This document shows, piece by piece, positions 55,010-62,417 of a DNA stretch of 64,000 bases. The notes beneath the pieces were generated by a model that saw only the letters and a program-made list of their open reading frames with translations, ran no database searches and had not been told where the DNA came from. The translations under genes and the position numbers were made by a program. The stretch comes from Caryophanales bacterium UBA2289 (GTDB lineage Bacteria > Bacillota_I > Bacilli_A > Izemoplasmatales > Hujiaoplasmataceae). The DNA is taken from positions 15,535 through 79,534 of the forward strand of contig DDWJ01000018.1 in assembly GCA_002345505.1 (NCBI GenBank), in the 5' to 3' direction. The stretch's first letter is position 1, and each line of letters begins with the position of its first letter.

Positions 55010-55408
55010 TTATTTACTAACCTTAGCTGACAAATATTCTGTAACTGGCTTAGCTCCACTAATTATTTCAACAAATTCCCTATCTTCATAAATTAGCAAT
55101 GAAGGAGTTTCAATAACTTCTAGAGGCTGCTCTCCTTGTTCGAAAATTAGTCCTTCATGTATTAATATTACTGGAATACCAGAATCTTCCAAAATAACAA
55201 AATATTCAGTAGCTTCATCCTCAATACTTCTACTAATTACGCAATAAGGTGAATAGTAGAATAATATCACTTCACCATCTGGTAAATCGTTAAGTTCATC
55301 CCAATGATCCATATGCTCAAAATCAGCATAATCCTTATTTGGTAATTTTTTTTGACACGCTACTAAGGTAATTGTAATTAATAAAATTAAAAAAATCTTT
55401 TTTAACAT
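55010..55408 (-). CDS. thioredoxin-like lipoprotein with CxxS motif
   Basis: 132 residues. Lipobox ITLVAC (residue 19). FYYSPYCVISRSIEDEATEY aligns with the thioredoxin active site, but the second Cys is Ser (CVIS). The cis-Pro is in ETPSLLIYED. A CxxS domain usually forms mixed disulfides or acts as an isomerase or substrate trap instead of a full reductase. Located between the FMN_bind-like lipoprotein and the CcdA fusion, so it may exchange electrons with both. Function is inference. Confidence 0.72.
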   Translation of the reverse strand: MLKKIFLILLITITLVACQKKLPNKDYADFEHMDHWDELNDLPDGEVILFYYSPYCVISRSIEDEATEYFVILEDSGIPVILIHEGLIFEQGEQPLEVIETPSLLIYEDREFVEIISGAKPVTEYLSAKVSK

Positions 55409-55428
55409 AGTTTAATTCTCCAAAAATT

Positions 55429-55453
55429 AAGAGGGCATTATAAATACCCTCTT
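55429..55453 (-). terminator. terminator after FMN_bind-like lipoprotein
   Basis: AAGAGGG (55429-55435) pairs with CCCTCTT (55447-55453). On the minus strand AATTTTT follows. Confidence 0.7.
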
Positions 55454-55462
55454 AAGTAGTTT

Positions 55463-56092
55463 TTATTCAGTCATGTATTGTTCTTGATGATAATCAAGTA
55501 ATACTTTAACGACGCGAATAATACTATGAGTTGAAACGCTACTGCCAGAGAATGAGTCTATCAATTCTTGATTGCCGATAGTTTTTGTATTGGCATAATC
55601 AGCATAAATTGCAGGAGCTTCATCATAGAAAATATTTATTCCATCTAAATCATCAGCTGTTTTTCCAACAATCCACGGCAAAAAGTCGTTTTTAAAATCT
55701 TCATATGTTTTTTCTGTTTCAGGAATTGGATTGCTATCTCCCCAAACACCAGCTTGATAATGACCACTGCTATCTTCTTCAAAAGAAATGTATAATATCT
55801 CTCCTGTTTCAGTAGAAATATCAATGTAAGCTACACTCCAAAAATTATCTCTTGGAGCTCTACAAGTACAAGCAACAAAAGCTACTTGGTACTTTACGTA
55901 ACCTCTCATTTCATATTCAAAAAGAATCGGCATATCTTTCATTACTTCTGATCCATGACCATCAAGGTGAGGAAACTTTAATATTGTTAAATCGTATTCA
56001 GAACCTACGGGAGCTTCTGTAGTGTTCTTATCGCAGCCTACAAATGCAAAAGCGACAAAAGCCAATACGATTGATAAAATAATTTTCTTCAT
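55463..56092 (-). CDS. FMN_bind-like lipoprotein
   Basis: 209 residues. Lipobox FAFVGC. The C-terminal FDSFSGSSVSTHSIIRVVKV segment matches the FMN_bind flavinylation motif (usual SGATxTS, here SGSSVST, where Ser may accept FMN). Its middle contains CTCRAPRDNFWSVAYID, an unusual Cys pair. The preceding GYVKYQV and ISTETGEILYISFEED agree with the fold. ATG 56092 is chosen for the clean signal peptide; a TTG at 56104 next to GGAGGT is possible. Overlaps the rhodanese gene's end. Probably an extracytoplasmic flavoprotein. Confidence 0.6.
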   Translation of the reverse strand: MKKIILSIVLAFVAFAFVGCDKNTTEAPVGSEYDLTILKFPHLDGHGSEVMKDMPILFEYEMRGYVKYQVAFVACTCRAPRDNFWSVAYIDISTETGEILYISFEEDSSGHYQAGVWGDSNPIPETEKTYEDFKNDFLPWIVGKTADDLDGINIFYDEAPAIYADYANTKTIGNQELIDSFSGSSVSTHSIIRVVKVLLDYHQEQYMTE

Positions 56093-56094
56093 TT

Positions 56095-57009
56095 TTATGA
56101 ACAAGTACCTCCAGTATCTCCAGAACCAGCATAATCGTCAAATCCACCAGCATTCCATACATTTTCATATCCTAAGTATTCAAGTGCAGCCATAACATAA
56201 CCAGCACGAGTTCCACTCTTACAGAATAAAATAATATTTTTATCTTCACAGAATATTGCTCTTAAAGCGTCTTCATCAACGATATCTTCAGGTGCAAATA
56301 CCCAGTCTCCGTCTGTACGAACTAAAATGTTTTCTGCTTCTAAGAAAGTAAAGAAAGGAATTACTGTAGCATCTTTATGCCAACCATTAACGATGTCTGT
56401 TAAATTTCTTAAATCGATAAATTGTACATCAGTTCTAACTGCATATATATCAATTATTGCTTCGCTCATACTAATAGTATCTGGAAGCGGATCAGTTAAT
56501 GCAGGATCAGGCATTGTAATATCATAAACACCATCTCCTAATACCATGTTTTCACCTTCATAAGCGCTCAAACCACCAGCATTATAAACATTTTCATATC
56601 CTAAACTATCTAATGCATCTTTAACAAATCCCGCTCTTGTTCCGCCAGCACACATTAAAACGATATATTTGTCTTCATCGAATAATGCTCTTAATGCTGA
56701 TTCATCTTTTATAGCAGTTTCATCAAAACTCCATCCATCAACTCTTACTAAAATATCCATGTATTCTAAGTAGTCAAAGAAAGGAATAATTTCAAATCCG
56801 CGAATCCATCCATCTGCCATTTGATCATCAAAGTTTCTTAGATCAACAAATTGAAAATCAGCGTTGTATAAATACTCGTCAACATTCGCCATTGTAATTG
56901 ATTCTGGCGCTCCTGGTGCTTCAGTTGTTACTTCTGTAGTAGTTTTTTCGCAACCGACAAATCCGATAGCTAAAAAAGCTAATACGAATACTGCAAAAAA
57001 TTTTTTCAT
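56095..57009 (-). CDS. double rhodanese-domain lipoprotein
   Basis: 304 residues, lipobox AIGFVGC. Two rhodanese domains: residues about 48-155 with active site IVLMCAGGTRAGF and about 180-300 with IILFCKSGTRAGY; both keep the catalytic Cys and the Arg. Each has VDLRN near its start and NAGG at its end. Rhodaneses move persulfide sulfur. A surface-anchored pair could use extracellular thiosulfate or polysulfide or relay sulfur to neighbours. The C-terminus ends in Gly/Cys (GGTCS). Neighbours are FMN_bind-like lipoproteins, suggesting a redox relay. Catalysis is plausible, partner inferred. Confidence 0.85.
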   Translation of the reverse strand: MKKFFAVFVLAFLAIGFVGCEKTTTEVTTEAPGAPESITMANVDEYLYNADFQFVDLRNFDDQMADGWIRGFEIIPFFDYLEYMDILVRVDGWSFDETAIKDESALRALFDEDKYIVLMCAGGTRAGFVKDALDSLGYENVYNAGGLSAYEGENMVLGDGVYDITMPDPALTDPLPDTISMSEAIIDIYAVRTDVQFIDLRNLTDIVNGWHKDATVIPFFTFLEAENILVRTDGDWVFAPEDIVDEDALRAIFCEDKNIILFCKSGTRAGYVMAALEYLGYENVWNAGGFDDYAGSGDTGGTCS

Positions 57010-57042
57010 TTAAAAAATATCTCCTTTTTATTATTTTTTTTA

Positions 57043-57114
57043 TGGGGTTTTCCCCAGTTTATTTAATCTTTTCATTAAAGAAGAACAATCACAACATAAT
57101 TTGTGGTTGTTCTT
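57043..57114 (-). promoter_or_regulatory. two hairpins between FMN_bind and rhodanese genes
   Basis: AAGAACAATCACAA (57081-57094) pairs with TTGTGGTTGTTCTT (57101-57114); TGGGG/CCCCA forms a second stem (57043-57056). The first may be a partial terminator with only a weak T-run; the second lies in the leader of the rhodanese gene. Confidence 0.5.
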
Positions 57115-57148
57115 GTAGAAAACAATATATTAAATCCTAGTATGTTTT

Positions 57149-57589
57149 CTATTTGTAATCTTCTTCAAAATGTTCTAAAGCAGCTAATGCAATCTCTAGC
57201 AAAGCATCTGCAGTTATTGTTGCACTTGCTTCAGAATCTAAATAATCAGCTACATCAAATGTGTCTAGATTATCAGTTTCATCTATAATTGCTTGGATTA
57301 TTGTTCCGTCTTCAATTAAAGTTTTACCATATCCTGTTGATTCTCCGTTAGACACTATTGTATAAGCAGTGATTTTTCCATCAACGACTGTTACTTCAGC
57401 TTTAATCTTAGTGCTACTACTAAATCCGTCTGTTTCGAGTGTAAAAATATACCCTGTTTTAGTTTCTTCTGCACTTAGAACGTCAACTACTCCATATTCC
57501 TTAGGATATTCTACTTTTGAACCTGAATCACAAGCAACTAAAGTAAATCCTAAAAAAACTAAAAATAATAAAGCCATCTTTTTTAACAT
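57149..57589 (-). CDS. FMN_bind-like lipoprotein
   Basis: 146 residues. Lipobox TLVAC. A single FMN_bind-type domain: KIKAEVTVVDGKITAYTIVS, GESTGYGKTLIEDG, and LDSEASATITADALLEIALA, which corresponds to SGATxTS with Gly changed to Ser. A flavinylated Thr would be exposed outside the membrane, as in flavin-based extracellular electron transfer. No ApbE flavin transferase is in the window. First gene of the redox cluster. Confidence 0.65.
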   Translation of the reverse strand: MLKKMALLFLVFLGFTLVACDSGSKVEYPKEYGVVDVLSAEETKTGYIFTLETDGFSSSTKIKAEVTVVDGKITAYTIVSNGESTGYGKTLIEDGTIIQAIIDETDNLDTFDVADYLDSEASATITADALLEIALAALEHFEEDYK

Positions 57590-57821
57590 ATAATTTTTCC
57601 TCCTCTTTTATTGACATATGTCTATCTGTTATTGACATAAGTCATTATAACATAAGTAATATGAAAGATAAATCTTTTTTTGAAAAATAATGACCTTAAC
57701 ACAATGGTTAACACTAACTATCGAAATTACTGTGAGATGTAAACATTTTCTTAAGCCTTAAATATATATATTTAAGTCTTTTATGATAGTATTAAGATGA
57801 AATTTGAAAGGAAGTGTCAAA

Positions 57822-58766
57822 ATGAGTAAAAGCAAAGTAGTAATAGTGGGTACAGGATTTGTTGGAATGAGCTATGCTTACGCACTAGTAAATCAAGGAA
57901 CAATTGAAGAACTTGTACTTATCGACGTAAATAAAGAAAAAGCAGAAGGTGAAGCGATGGACTTAAACCATGGTTTAGCATTTGCTAGTCGAAAGATGAC
58001 AATAAAAGCAGGAGATTATAGTGAATGTAAAGATGCAGGCTTAGTAGTTATAACTGCAGGAGTAAATCAAAAACCAGGAGAAACTCGAATCGATTTATTA
58101 AACAGAAACGCGTCAATTATTAAATCTGTGACTCAAAATATTATGTCATCTGGGTTTGATGGTATTATTCTGGTCGCATCTAATCCGGTTGATATTTTGA
58201 CTTATGTCGCATGGAAAGAGTCTGGTCTACCGTCCAGTAAAGTTTTAGGAAGTGGTACATCATTAGATACAGCTAGACTTAGATATGAAATTTCTAAGTA
58301 TATCCATATCGATGCTAGAAATATACATGCATATATCTTGGGTGAGCATGGTGATAGTGAGTTTGTATGTTGGTCAAAAGCTTACGTTGGAACGAAACCA
58401 ATGCTTGATGTTATCGAGAGTATGAATGAGATTAACTTTGAAGATCTAGATCATATATATGCGAAAGTGAAAAATGCAGCACAAGAAATAATAAAAAGAA
58501 AAAATGCAACTTATTACGGTATTGGTATGGCGTTAGTTAGAATAACTTCAGCTATATTTGATAACGAAAATAGTATCCTACCAATTTCGGTTTATAATAA
58601 TGGTGTTTATGATATTGACTCAGATTTATATATTGGATTACCAGCAGTAATCAACCGCGATGGTGTTCATCATGTAGTTAACTTGAAGTTATCCAACGAT
58701 GAACAAGAAAAACTAAAAAAATCAGCGAAAATTCTTAAAGACAGTCTAAATCAAATGTCTCTATAA
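57822..58766 (+). CDS. ldh: L-lactate dehydrogenase
   Basis: Reduces pyruvate to L-lactate with NADH, the main fermentation outlet next to PDH. SKVVIVGTGFVGMSYAYALV binds NAD; ITAGVNQKPGETRIDLLNRN carries the substrate-loop Arg, SNPVDILTYVAW, SGTSLDTARLRYEIS (Arg) and ILGEHGDSEF (catalytic His). The ATG at 57822 has AAGGAAGTG upstream; the TTG at 57804 (adds six residues) is unlikely. 314 residues, full length. Single-gene unit with its own terminator. Confidence 0.95.
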   Translation: MSKSKVVIVGTGFVGMSYAYALVNQGTIEELVLIDVNKEKAEGEAMDLNHGLAFASRKMTIKAGDYSECKDAGLVVITAGVNQKPGETRIDLLNRNASIIKSVTQNIMSSGFDGIILVASNPVDILTYVAWKESGLPSSKVLGSGTSLDTARLRYEISKYIHIDARNIHAYILGEHGDSEFVCWSKAYVGTKPMLDVIESMNEINFEDLDHIYAKVKNAAQEIIKRKNATYYGIGMALVRITSAIFDNENSILPISVYNNGVYDIDSDLYIGLPAVINRDGVHHVVNLKLSNDEQEKLKKSAKILKDSLNQMSL

Positions 58767-58776
58767 TCGCCAAAAC

Positions 58777-58812
58777 ATAAGACCTGCAAGTATATTTGCA
58801 GGCCTTATTTTA
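58777..58812 (+). terminator. ldh terminator
   Basis: ATAAGACCTGCAA (58777-58789) pairs with TTGCAGGCCTTAT (58796-58808) with one mismatch, then TTTT. Confidence 0.85.
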
Positions 58813-58823
58813 TTTTTTATATA

Positions 58824-59540
58824 TTATATCAAAAACAAGATTGATAAAGCTATAAATAGTTGAGCGAGGTAATACGTTGCTAGGTTTGCTATGGCAAAAG
58901 AAACTCTTTTATCACCTTTAAAATATATTGGAGCCAGCAATAAATCTGATATGCCAAATAGAATTGCTCCAAGCATTAAAACAATACTAAATAAATTAAA
59001 TTGATTGTCAATCGCTAAAAACATTGACTGACCAACCATAGTAAAAATTATAAAAGTATAAAGATAACTTGGTAGTTTTAATTTGCCGAAATTCATCTTC
59101 AATACGATTCCACCTACTGCTACTACTAAGGTAAAAACAAGTCCTATTATTATTGACAAATAATTAAATCCAATCAATGCAGACAAAGCTACTATATAAA
59201 AAATGTGTCCAATAAAAAAAGCAATCATTCCACTAAAAATTTGACTATCTTTTTCTTTGTCATAAAAGTATTGAACTTCTAGAAATAAGTCTCCTAATAA
59301 CCCGCATACTAATCCCAGACCGATAAACAATGTAAATATCAGATACTTATTATCTATTAGACTTAATGTTAACCCATTATTTTTGACATAAAAATCATAA
59401 ACTCCAATTGCAAATACCAGCACAAAAGTTAAACTAGTGAAACCTTTTAAATAAAAACCCTTCATTCTTTTCTTTTTTACGATTGAGTTGATGAATAAAC
59501 CCCAGAAAGAAAAAAACAAGACTAAAGCTACATACAGCAT
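58824..59540 (-). CDS. YhhN/TMEM86-family membrane protein (lysoplasmalogenase-like)
   Basis: 238 residues, about eight helices. Family signatures: GLVCGLLGDLFLEV, FFIGHIFYIVAL, the aromatic GAILFGISDLLLAPIYF block and ATYYLAQLFIAL at the end. Animal TMEM86 proteins hydrolyse lysoplasmalogens; bacterial YhhN members are integral membrane proteins of likely lipid-related hydrolase function. Single-gene unit, convergent with ldh. Confidence 0.85.
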   Translation of the reverse strand: MLYVALVLFFSFWGLFINSIVKKKRMKGFYLKGFTSLTFVLVFAIGVYDFYVKNNGLTLSLIDNKYLIFTLFIGLGLVCGLLGDLFLEVQYFYDKEKDSQIFSGMIAFFIGHIFYIVALSALIGFNYLSIIIGLVFTLVVAVGGIVLKMNFGKLKLPSYLYTFIIFTMVGQSMFLAIDNQFNLFSIVLMLGAILFGISDLLLAPIYFKGDKRVSFAIANLATYYLAQLFIALSILFLI

Positions 59541-59646
59541 TTATATCACACCCCTCTTAAAGCAATCTAATATTATCACTAATATAGCATAAATAAATAT
59601 TTTTTTGTTACTTTACTAATTTTAAATCTATTTTTTTAAGAAAAAT

Positions 59647-59678
59647 AAAAAGGAACTATCTAATGACAGTTCCTTTTT
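59647..59678 (-). terminator. terminator of the HD-GYP gene
   Basis: AAAAAGGAACT (59647-59657) pairs with AGTTCCTTTTT (59668-59678), T/A-rich to each side. Confidence 0.85.
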
Positions 59679-59690
59679 CGCTTAGATTTT

Positions 59691-60446
59691 TTAAAGAACC
59701 TTTTCTATAAACACTTGTACGATACTTGCGTCAAACTGGGTTCCAGCATTTAAAACTAATTCTTTTATTGCATCTTTTTGGCACATTGACTGACGGTATG
59801 GTCTTGATTCTGTCATGGCTTCATAAGCATCTGCGACAGCTATTATTCTTGATCCCAATGGTATTTCATCAGCCTTTAAACGATCAGGATACCCGGTGCC
59901 ATCTATTCTTTCATGATGAGATCTAGCATACTTTGCTATATTTTTATATTCTTTTATCCCTTTTAATATTTCGTATCCTAAAACTGTATGAGTTCTGACT
60001 ACTTCAAGTTTTGATTGATCTAATTTCCCTGGCTTTTTAATTATTTCCTCTGGAATATAAACTTTTCCAATATCATGAAGCATTCCAGCAATCTTTAATT
60101 CGATTAAAGTTTGTTTATCTAAACCCAAAGCTTTACCAATTCTTACACATAACTCACTAACTCTTCTAGAATGCATGATTAATTGCTCATCTAAAGGATG
60201 AATTCCTTGAAAACCAAAAAAGTTTTTGATATCAGTGTTGTTGAAATCAAATCCATGAGAACTTTCATAAGTTAGAAATTTAATAATTCTAAGCCGTTCT
60301 GTAGGCGCAGTATTAAAATAGGAATGGGTTTGTTGTTCTATATTTTCATTCCTAGAGTAATTATTCAGTTGAGAAAACTGGTTTTTATTTGAGTACTCAA
60401 AATCCTGATTCATACCTCTGAAAGCATATAAATTACTAGTCTTCAC
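59691..60446 (-). CDS. HD-GYP domain protein, probable c-di-GMP phosphodiesterase
   Basis: 251 residues. The N-terminal 85 are unlike known sensor domains. The HD-GYP domain has the metal-binding HSRRVSELCVRIGKALGLDK, MLHDIGKVYIPEEIIKKPG and the HD-GYP hallmark SHHERIDGTGYPDRLKADEI followed by DAYEAMTESRPYR. All catalytic His/Asp positions are kept, so it should degrade c-di-GMP, or a related signal, to linear products. The start is the GTG at 60446, with GGTGAT 6 nt upstream. It is preceded by the shared regulatory box (site A), so it is likely under the peptide-sensing regulator coded upstream. Confidence 0.88.
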   Translation of the reverse strand: MKTSNLYAFRGMNQDFEYSNKNQFSQLNNYSRNENIEQQTHSYFNTAPTERLRIIKFLTYESSHGFDFNNTDIKNFFGFQGIHPLDEQLIMHSRRVSELCVRIGKALGLDKQTLIELKIAGMLHDIGKVYIPEEIIKKPGKLDQSKLEVVRTHTVLGYEILKGIKEYKNIAKYARSHHERIDGTGYPDRLKADEIPLGSRIIAVADAYEAMTESRPYRQSMCQKDAIKELVLNAGTQFDASIVQVFIEKVL

Positions 60447-60483
60447 TCTCGTATCACCGCTGCTTTCGCTTTATGTTTATTAT

Positions 60484-60533
60484 ATTATCTCTTATATTAA
60501 ACATAAAAACAACGGCGTATATGTCATACTTTT
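60484..60533 (-). promoter_or_regulatory. shared 22-bp box (site A) and -10 of the HD-GYP gene
   Basis: 60512-60533 contains the shared box (minus-strand core GTATGACATATACGCCGT, 60529-60512), matching site B in all 22 bp. Reading toward the HD-GYP gene, GATAAT begins after 22 bp (60489-60484) and TATAAT overlaps it at 60484-60479. No -35 hexamer is recognisable, so activation by the bound regulator is inferred. Confidence 0.75.
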
Positions 60534-60571
60534 GCACATAAATGCTATAAAATAGCCAAAAAAACAAAAAA

Positions 60572-60600
60572 AAGAAAGAATTATTCCAATTCCTTCTTTA
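60572..60600 (-). terminator. terminator of the HTH/TPR regulator gene
   Basis: AAGAAAGAATT pairs with AATTCCTTCTT (about 60572-60598) and overlaps the last codons. On the minus strand T8 follows. Confidence 0.7.
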
Positions 60601-61492
60601 ATCTATCAATTATAAAATCTTTACAAGTAATACCTGTATCTTTTTTTATTGTTTCAAAGAAATGCTTTCTTTTGTACGCATCAAGAAAAAATAAAATCAC
60701 AATTGTATTTCTAAGTTCAGTTTCAAAAAGTTCGGATTCTTTAAGTTCATAATGAGCGAGAGCTTTGTAGTAATGAAAATATTCAAGAGAGTAATATGTA
60801 AAATTTTTCTTTGATAACGCAATCGCTGTTTCAGCCATAGCGATTAGTTCGCTGTACTTGTTAAGTCTTCCTAAGTTTTTAATAATCCAAAAATACACTT
60901 GGGCGTCTAATAAAGGGTTATTCCCAAGAAGTAACTTATTATTTACTCTTAATTTATTAATTTTTCTATAAATCTTATCTCGATCCTTCTCGCTGAACTC
61001 CATAATGATACCCAATATATAAATTTCACTATCATGTAAAACCTCTTTTTTCATGATATTTTCAAAATTTATATTCTTTTTAAGTTCAGCAATCATATTG
61101 TTTGAAGAAATTTCTCCGGTATAAAATGATAAAAGCAGCTTAGAAATATGATAAAAAATCTTAATTTCATCATCTAGAAGAGACAAATTTCTTACCTTAA
61201 TACGAATTTTTTTTGCCTCATCTAGTTTTTTGCTTATAACTAAATTGTAATATTGTGTTACTAACTCTTTTTCTTTTTCGGAACTGCTTTGATAATTAGA
61301 TATAAGTTTTAAGAGCGGAATCTGGAGCTTTATCGCGAATTTTATTATTACATCAAAAGGAACTTCTGACTCTCCAGTCCTATATCTATAGTACTGCCTT
61401 TGAGATATAATATCTTGAAGATACAATTCTTGAGTCATTTTTCTATCATATCTTAAGTTTTCCATATAGTTTAGTAATTTTACGGTATCCAT
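60581..61492 (-). CDS. HTH/TPR-type regulator, Rgg/RRNPP-like
   Basis: 303 residues. An N-terminal Xre-like HTH (MTQELYLQDIISQRQYYRYR followed by TGESEVPFDVI) and about 230 helical residues (LITQYYNLVISKKLDEAKKI and repeated helix pairs such as YSLEYFHYYKALAHYELKES) that look like TPR repeats. This is the layout of RRNPP peptide-sensing regulators (Rgg, PlcR, PrgX types), which bind imported signalling peptides. It is coded divergently from the acidic repeat-peptide gene, with the shared box at 61508-61529 in its leader or promoter, so autoregulation is likely. AGGGGG precedes the ATG. Peptide ligand not proven. Confidence 0.75.
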   Translation of the reverse strand: MDTVKLLNYMENLRYDRKMTQELYLQDIISQRQYYRYRTGESEVPFDVIIKFAIKLQIPLLKLISNYQSSSEKEKELVTQYYNLVISKKLDEAKKIRIKVRNLSLLDDEIKIFYHISKLLLSFYTGEISSNNMIAELKKNINFENIMKKEVLHDSEIYILGIIMEFSEKDRDKIYRKINKLRVNNKLLLGNNPLLDAQVYFWIIKNLGRLNKYSELIAMAETAIALSKKNFTYYSLEYFHYYKALAHYELKESELFETELRNTIVILFFLDAYKRKHFFETIKKDTGITCKDFIIDRLKKELE

Positions 61493-61507
61493 AGAAATAT
61501 ACCCCCT

Positions 61508-61555
61508 AAAAGTATGACATATACGCCGTAGATAAATTTTTGATTTCTTGATAAT
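61508..61555 (+). promoter_or_regulatory. shared 22-bp box (site B) and -10 of the repeat-peptide gene
   Basis: 61508-61529 reads AAAAGTATGACATATACGCC and two more bases. After 20 bp follows GATAAT (61550-61555) with TATAAA nearby. The box is 15 bp before the regulator ATG on the other strand, so it may both activate the peptide gene and repress the regulator. GTAT...ATAC inside the box is an inverted repeat with a 5-bp spacer. Confidence 0.75.
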
Positions 61556-61600
61556 ATATAAATATATCGAAATATATTTATATATTGGAGGAAATTTGAA

Positions 61601-61957
61601 ATGAGAAAATTATTAGTATTAGTAGTAGCTTTAGTTATTAGTTTTGGTATTGCTAAACCAAAAAACAATGAAGTAACAACTTACGATGATTCAAAGAAGT
61701 TAATTACTATTGACAATTTAGGTTTTGATGATGACGATCTTCCTGAGTTAATCAACTTAGGTTTTGATGACGACGATCTTCCTGAATTAATCAATTTAGG
61801 TTTTGATGATGACGATCTTCCTGAGTTAATCAACTTAGGTTTTGATGACGACGATCTTCCTGAATTAATCAATTTAGGTTTTGATGACGACGATCTTCCT
61901 GAATTAATCAATTTAGGTTTTGACGACGACGATCTTCCTGAATTAATTAATCTATAA
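61601..61957 (+). CDS. secreted acidic tandem-repeat protein, candidate peptide-signal precursor
   Basis: 118 residues. Signal peptide MRKLLVLVVALVISFGIA (about 1-18, no lipobox), a 20-residue spacer, then six identical 13-residue repeats of NLGFDDDDLPELI from about residue 39 and a final NL. In DNA these are six 39-bp units (61715-61948) that differ only at silent positions. The acidic repeats with Pro could be cut into identical peptides, as in repeat-type pheromone precursors. Divergent from an RRNPP-like regulator that shares its box. Alternatives are a calcium-binding or matrix protein. A GGAGGAAA ribosome site precedes the ATG. Confidence 0.8.
   Translation: MRKLLVLVVALVISFGIAKPKNNEVTTYDDSKKLITIDNLGFDDDDLPELINLGFDDDDLPELINLGFDDDDLPELINLGFDDDDLPELINLGFDDDDLPELINLGFDDDDLPELINL
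61715..61948 (+). repeat. six 39-bp tandem coding repeats
   Basis: Units start at 61715, 61754, 61793, 61832, 61871 and 61910. Units 1-2 and 3-4 are the same dimer (AAT...GATGATGACGAT...GAG then AAC...GATGACGACGAT...GAA); units 5 and 6 are further variants. Every difference is synonymous. Confidence 0.95.
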
Positions 61958-62417
61958 TTATATATTGATCACATTGATTTGTTAGCTTTTTTTACAAAAT
62001 TAAATAAGTAGTTTCATTAAAAAAAATTAATGATGTTTTTAACTTTTGCTATGCTAATGATAAATTCCTCTTTAATTATAACATTTATATAGCATTTATT
62101 TAAATGCTCAAAAAACAAATATTTCAGTTATGTTAGAAAAATACTATTAAATATCAATTTTGACACCCTCAGTATATATATTTACACAGAGAGAAATCCT
62201 TATGTTATGCCCAAAACATAAGGTTTTCTTTTTTATGTAAAACGAACTTCATTAACTAGATAAGTTTTACTAATAAAAGAATTATAGAATGCTGCTATTA
62301 TAAATATGATAATATTTATATTCTATAAAGGTTTTTACTTTACTTTTTTGATTATTGTGTTAAACTTAATTGTTTGTCTTTCTATTGTGAAAGATAAAAG
62401 AATAGGACAGGTAAGTT
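61958..62417. other. intergenic region before typA
   Basis: About 460 bp without a supported gene. It holds AT-rich sequence, a TTGACA hexamer at 62160-62165 without a well-spaced -10, and a good terminator-like hairpin CCTTATGTT/AACATAAGG with T-run (about 62198-62236). This could end the repeat-peptide transcript or a short RNA. The typA promoter must lie after it. Confidence 0.5.
62198..62236 (+). terminator. terminator-like hairpin upstream of typA
   Basis: CCTTATGTT pairs with AACATAAGG around a loop of about 8, followed by TTTTCTTTTTT. Confidence 0.75.

Noticed and set aside
61715..61948. Regular 39-bp repeats resembling a CRISPR array
   Set aside because: There are no variable spacers, all copies lie in one reading frame after a signal peptide, and no cas genes are near.
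62160..62236. A short regulatory RNA between TTGACA and the hairpin
   Set aside because: No -10 at proper spacing is seen and only about 30 nt precede the hairpin; a plain terminator is enough.
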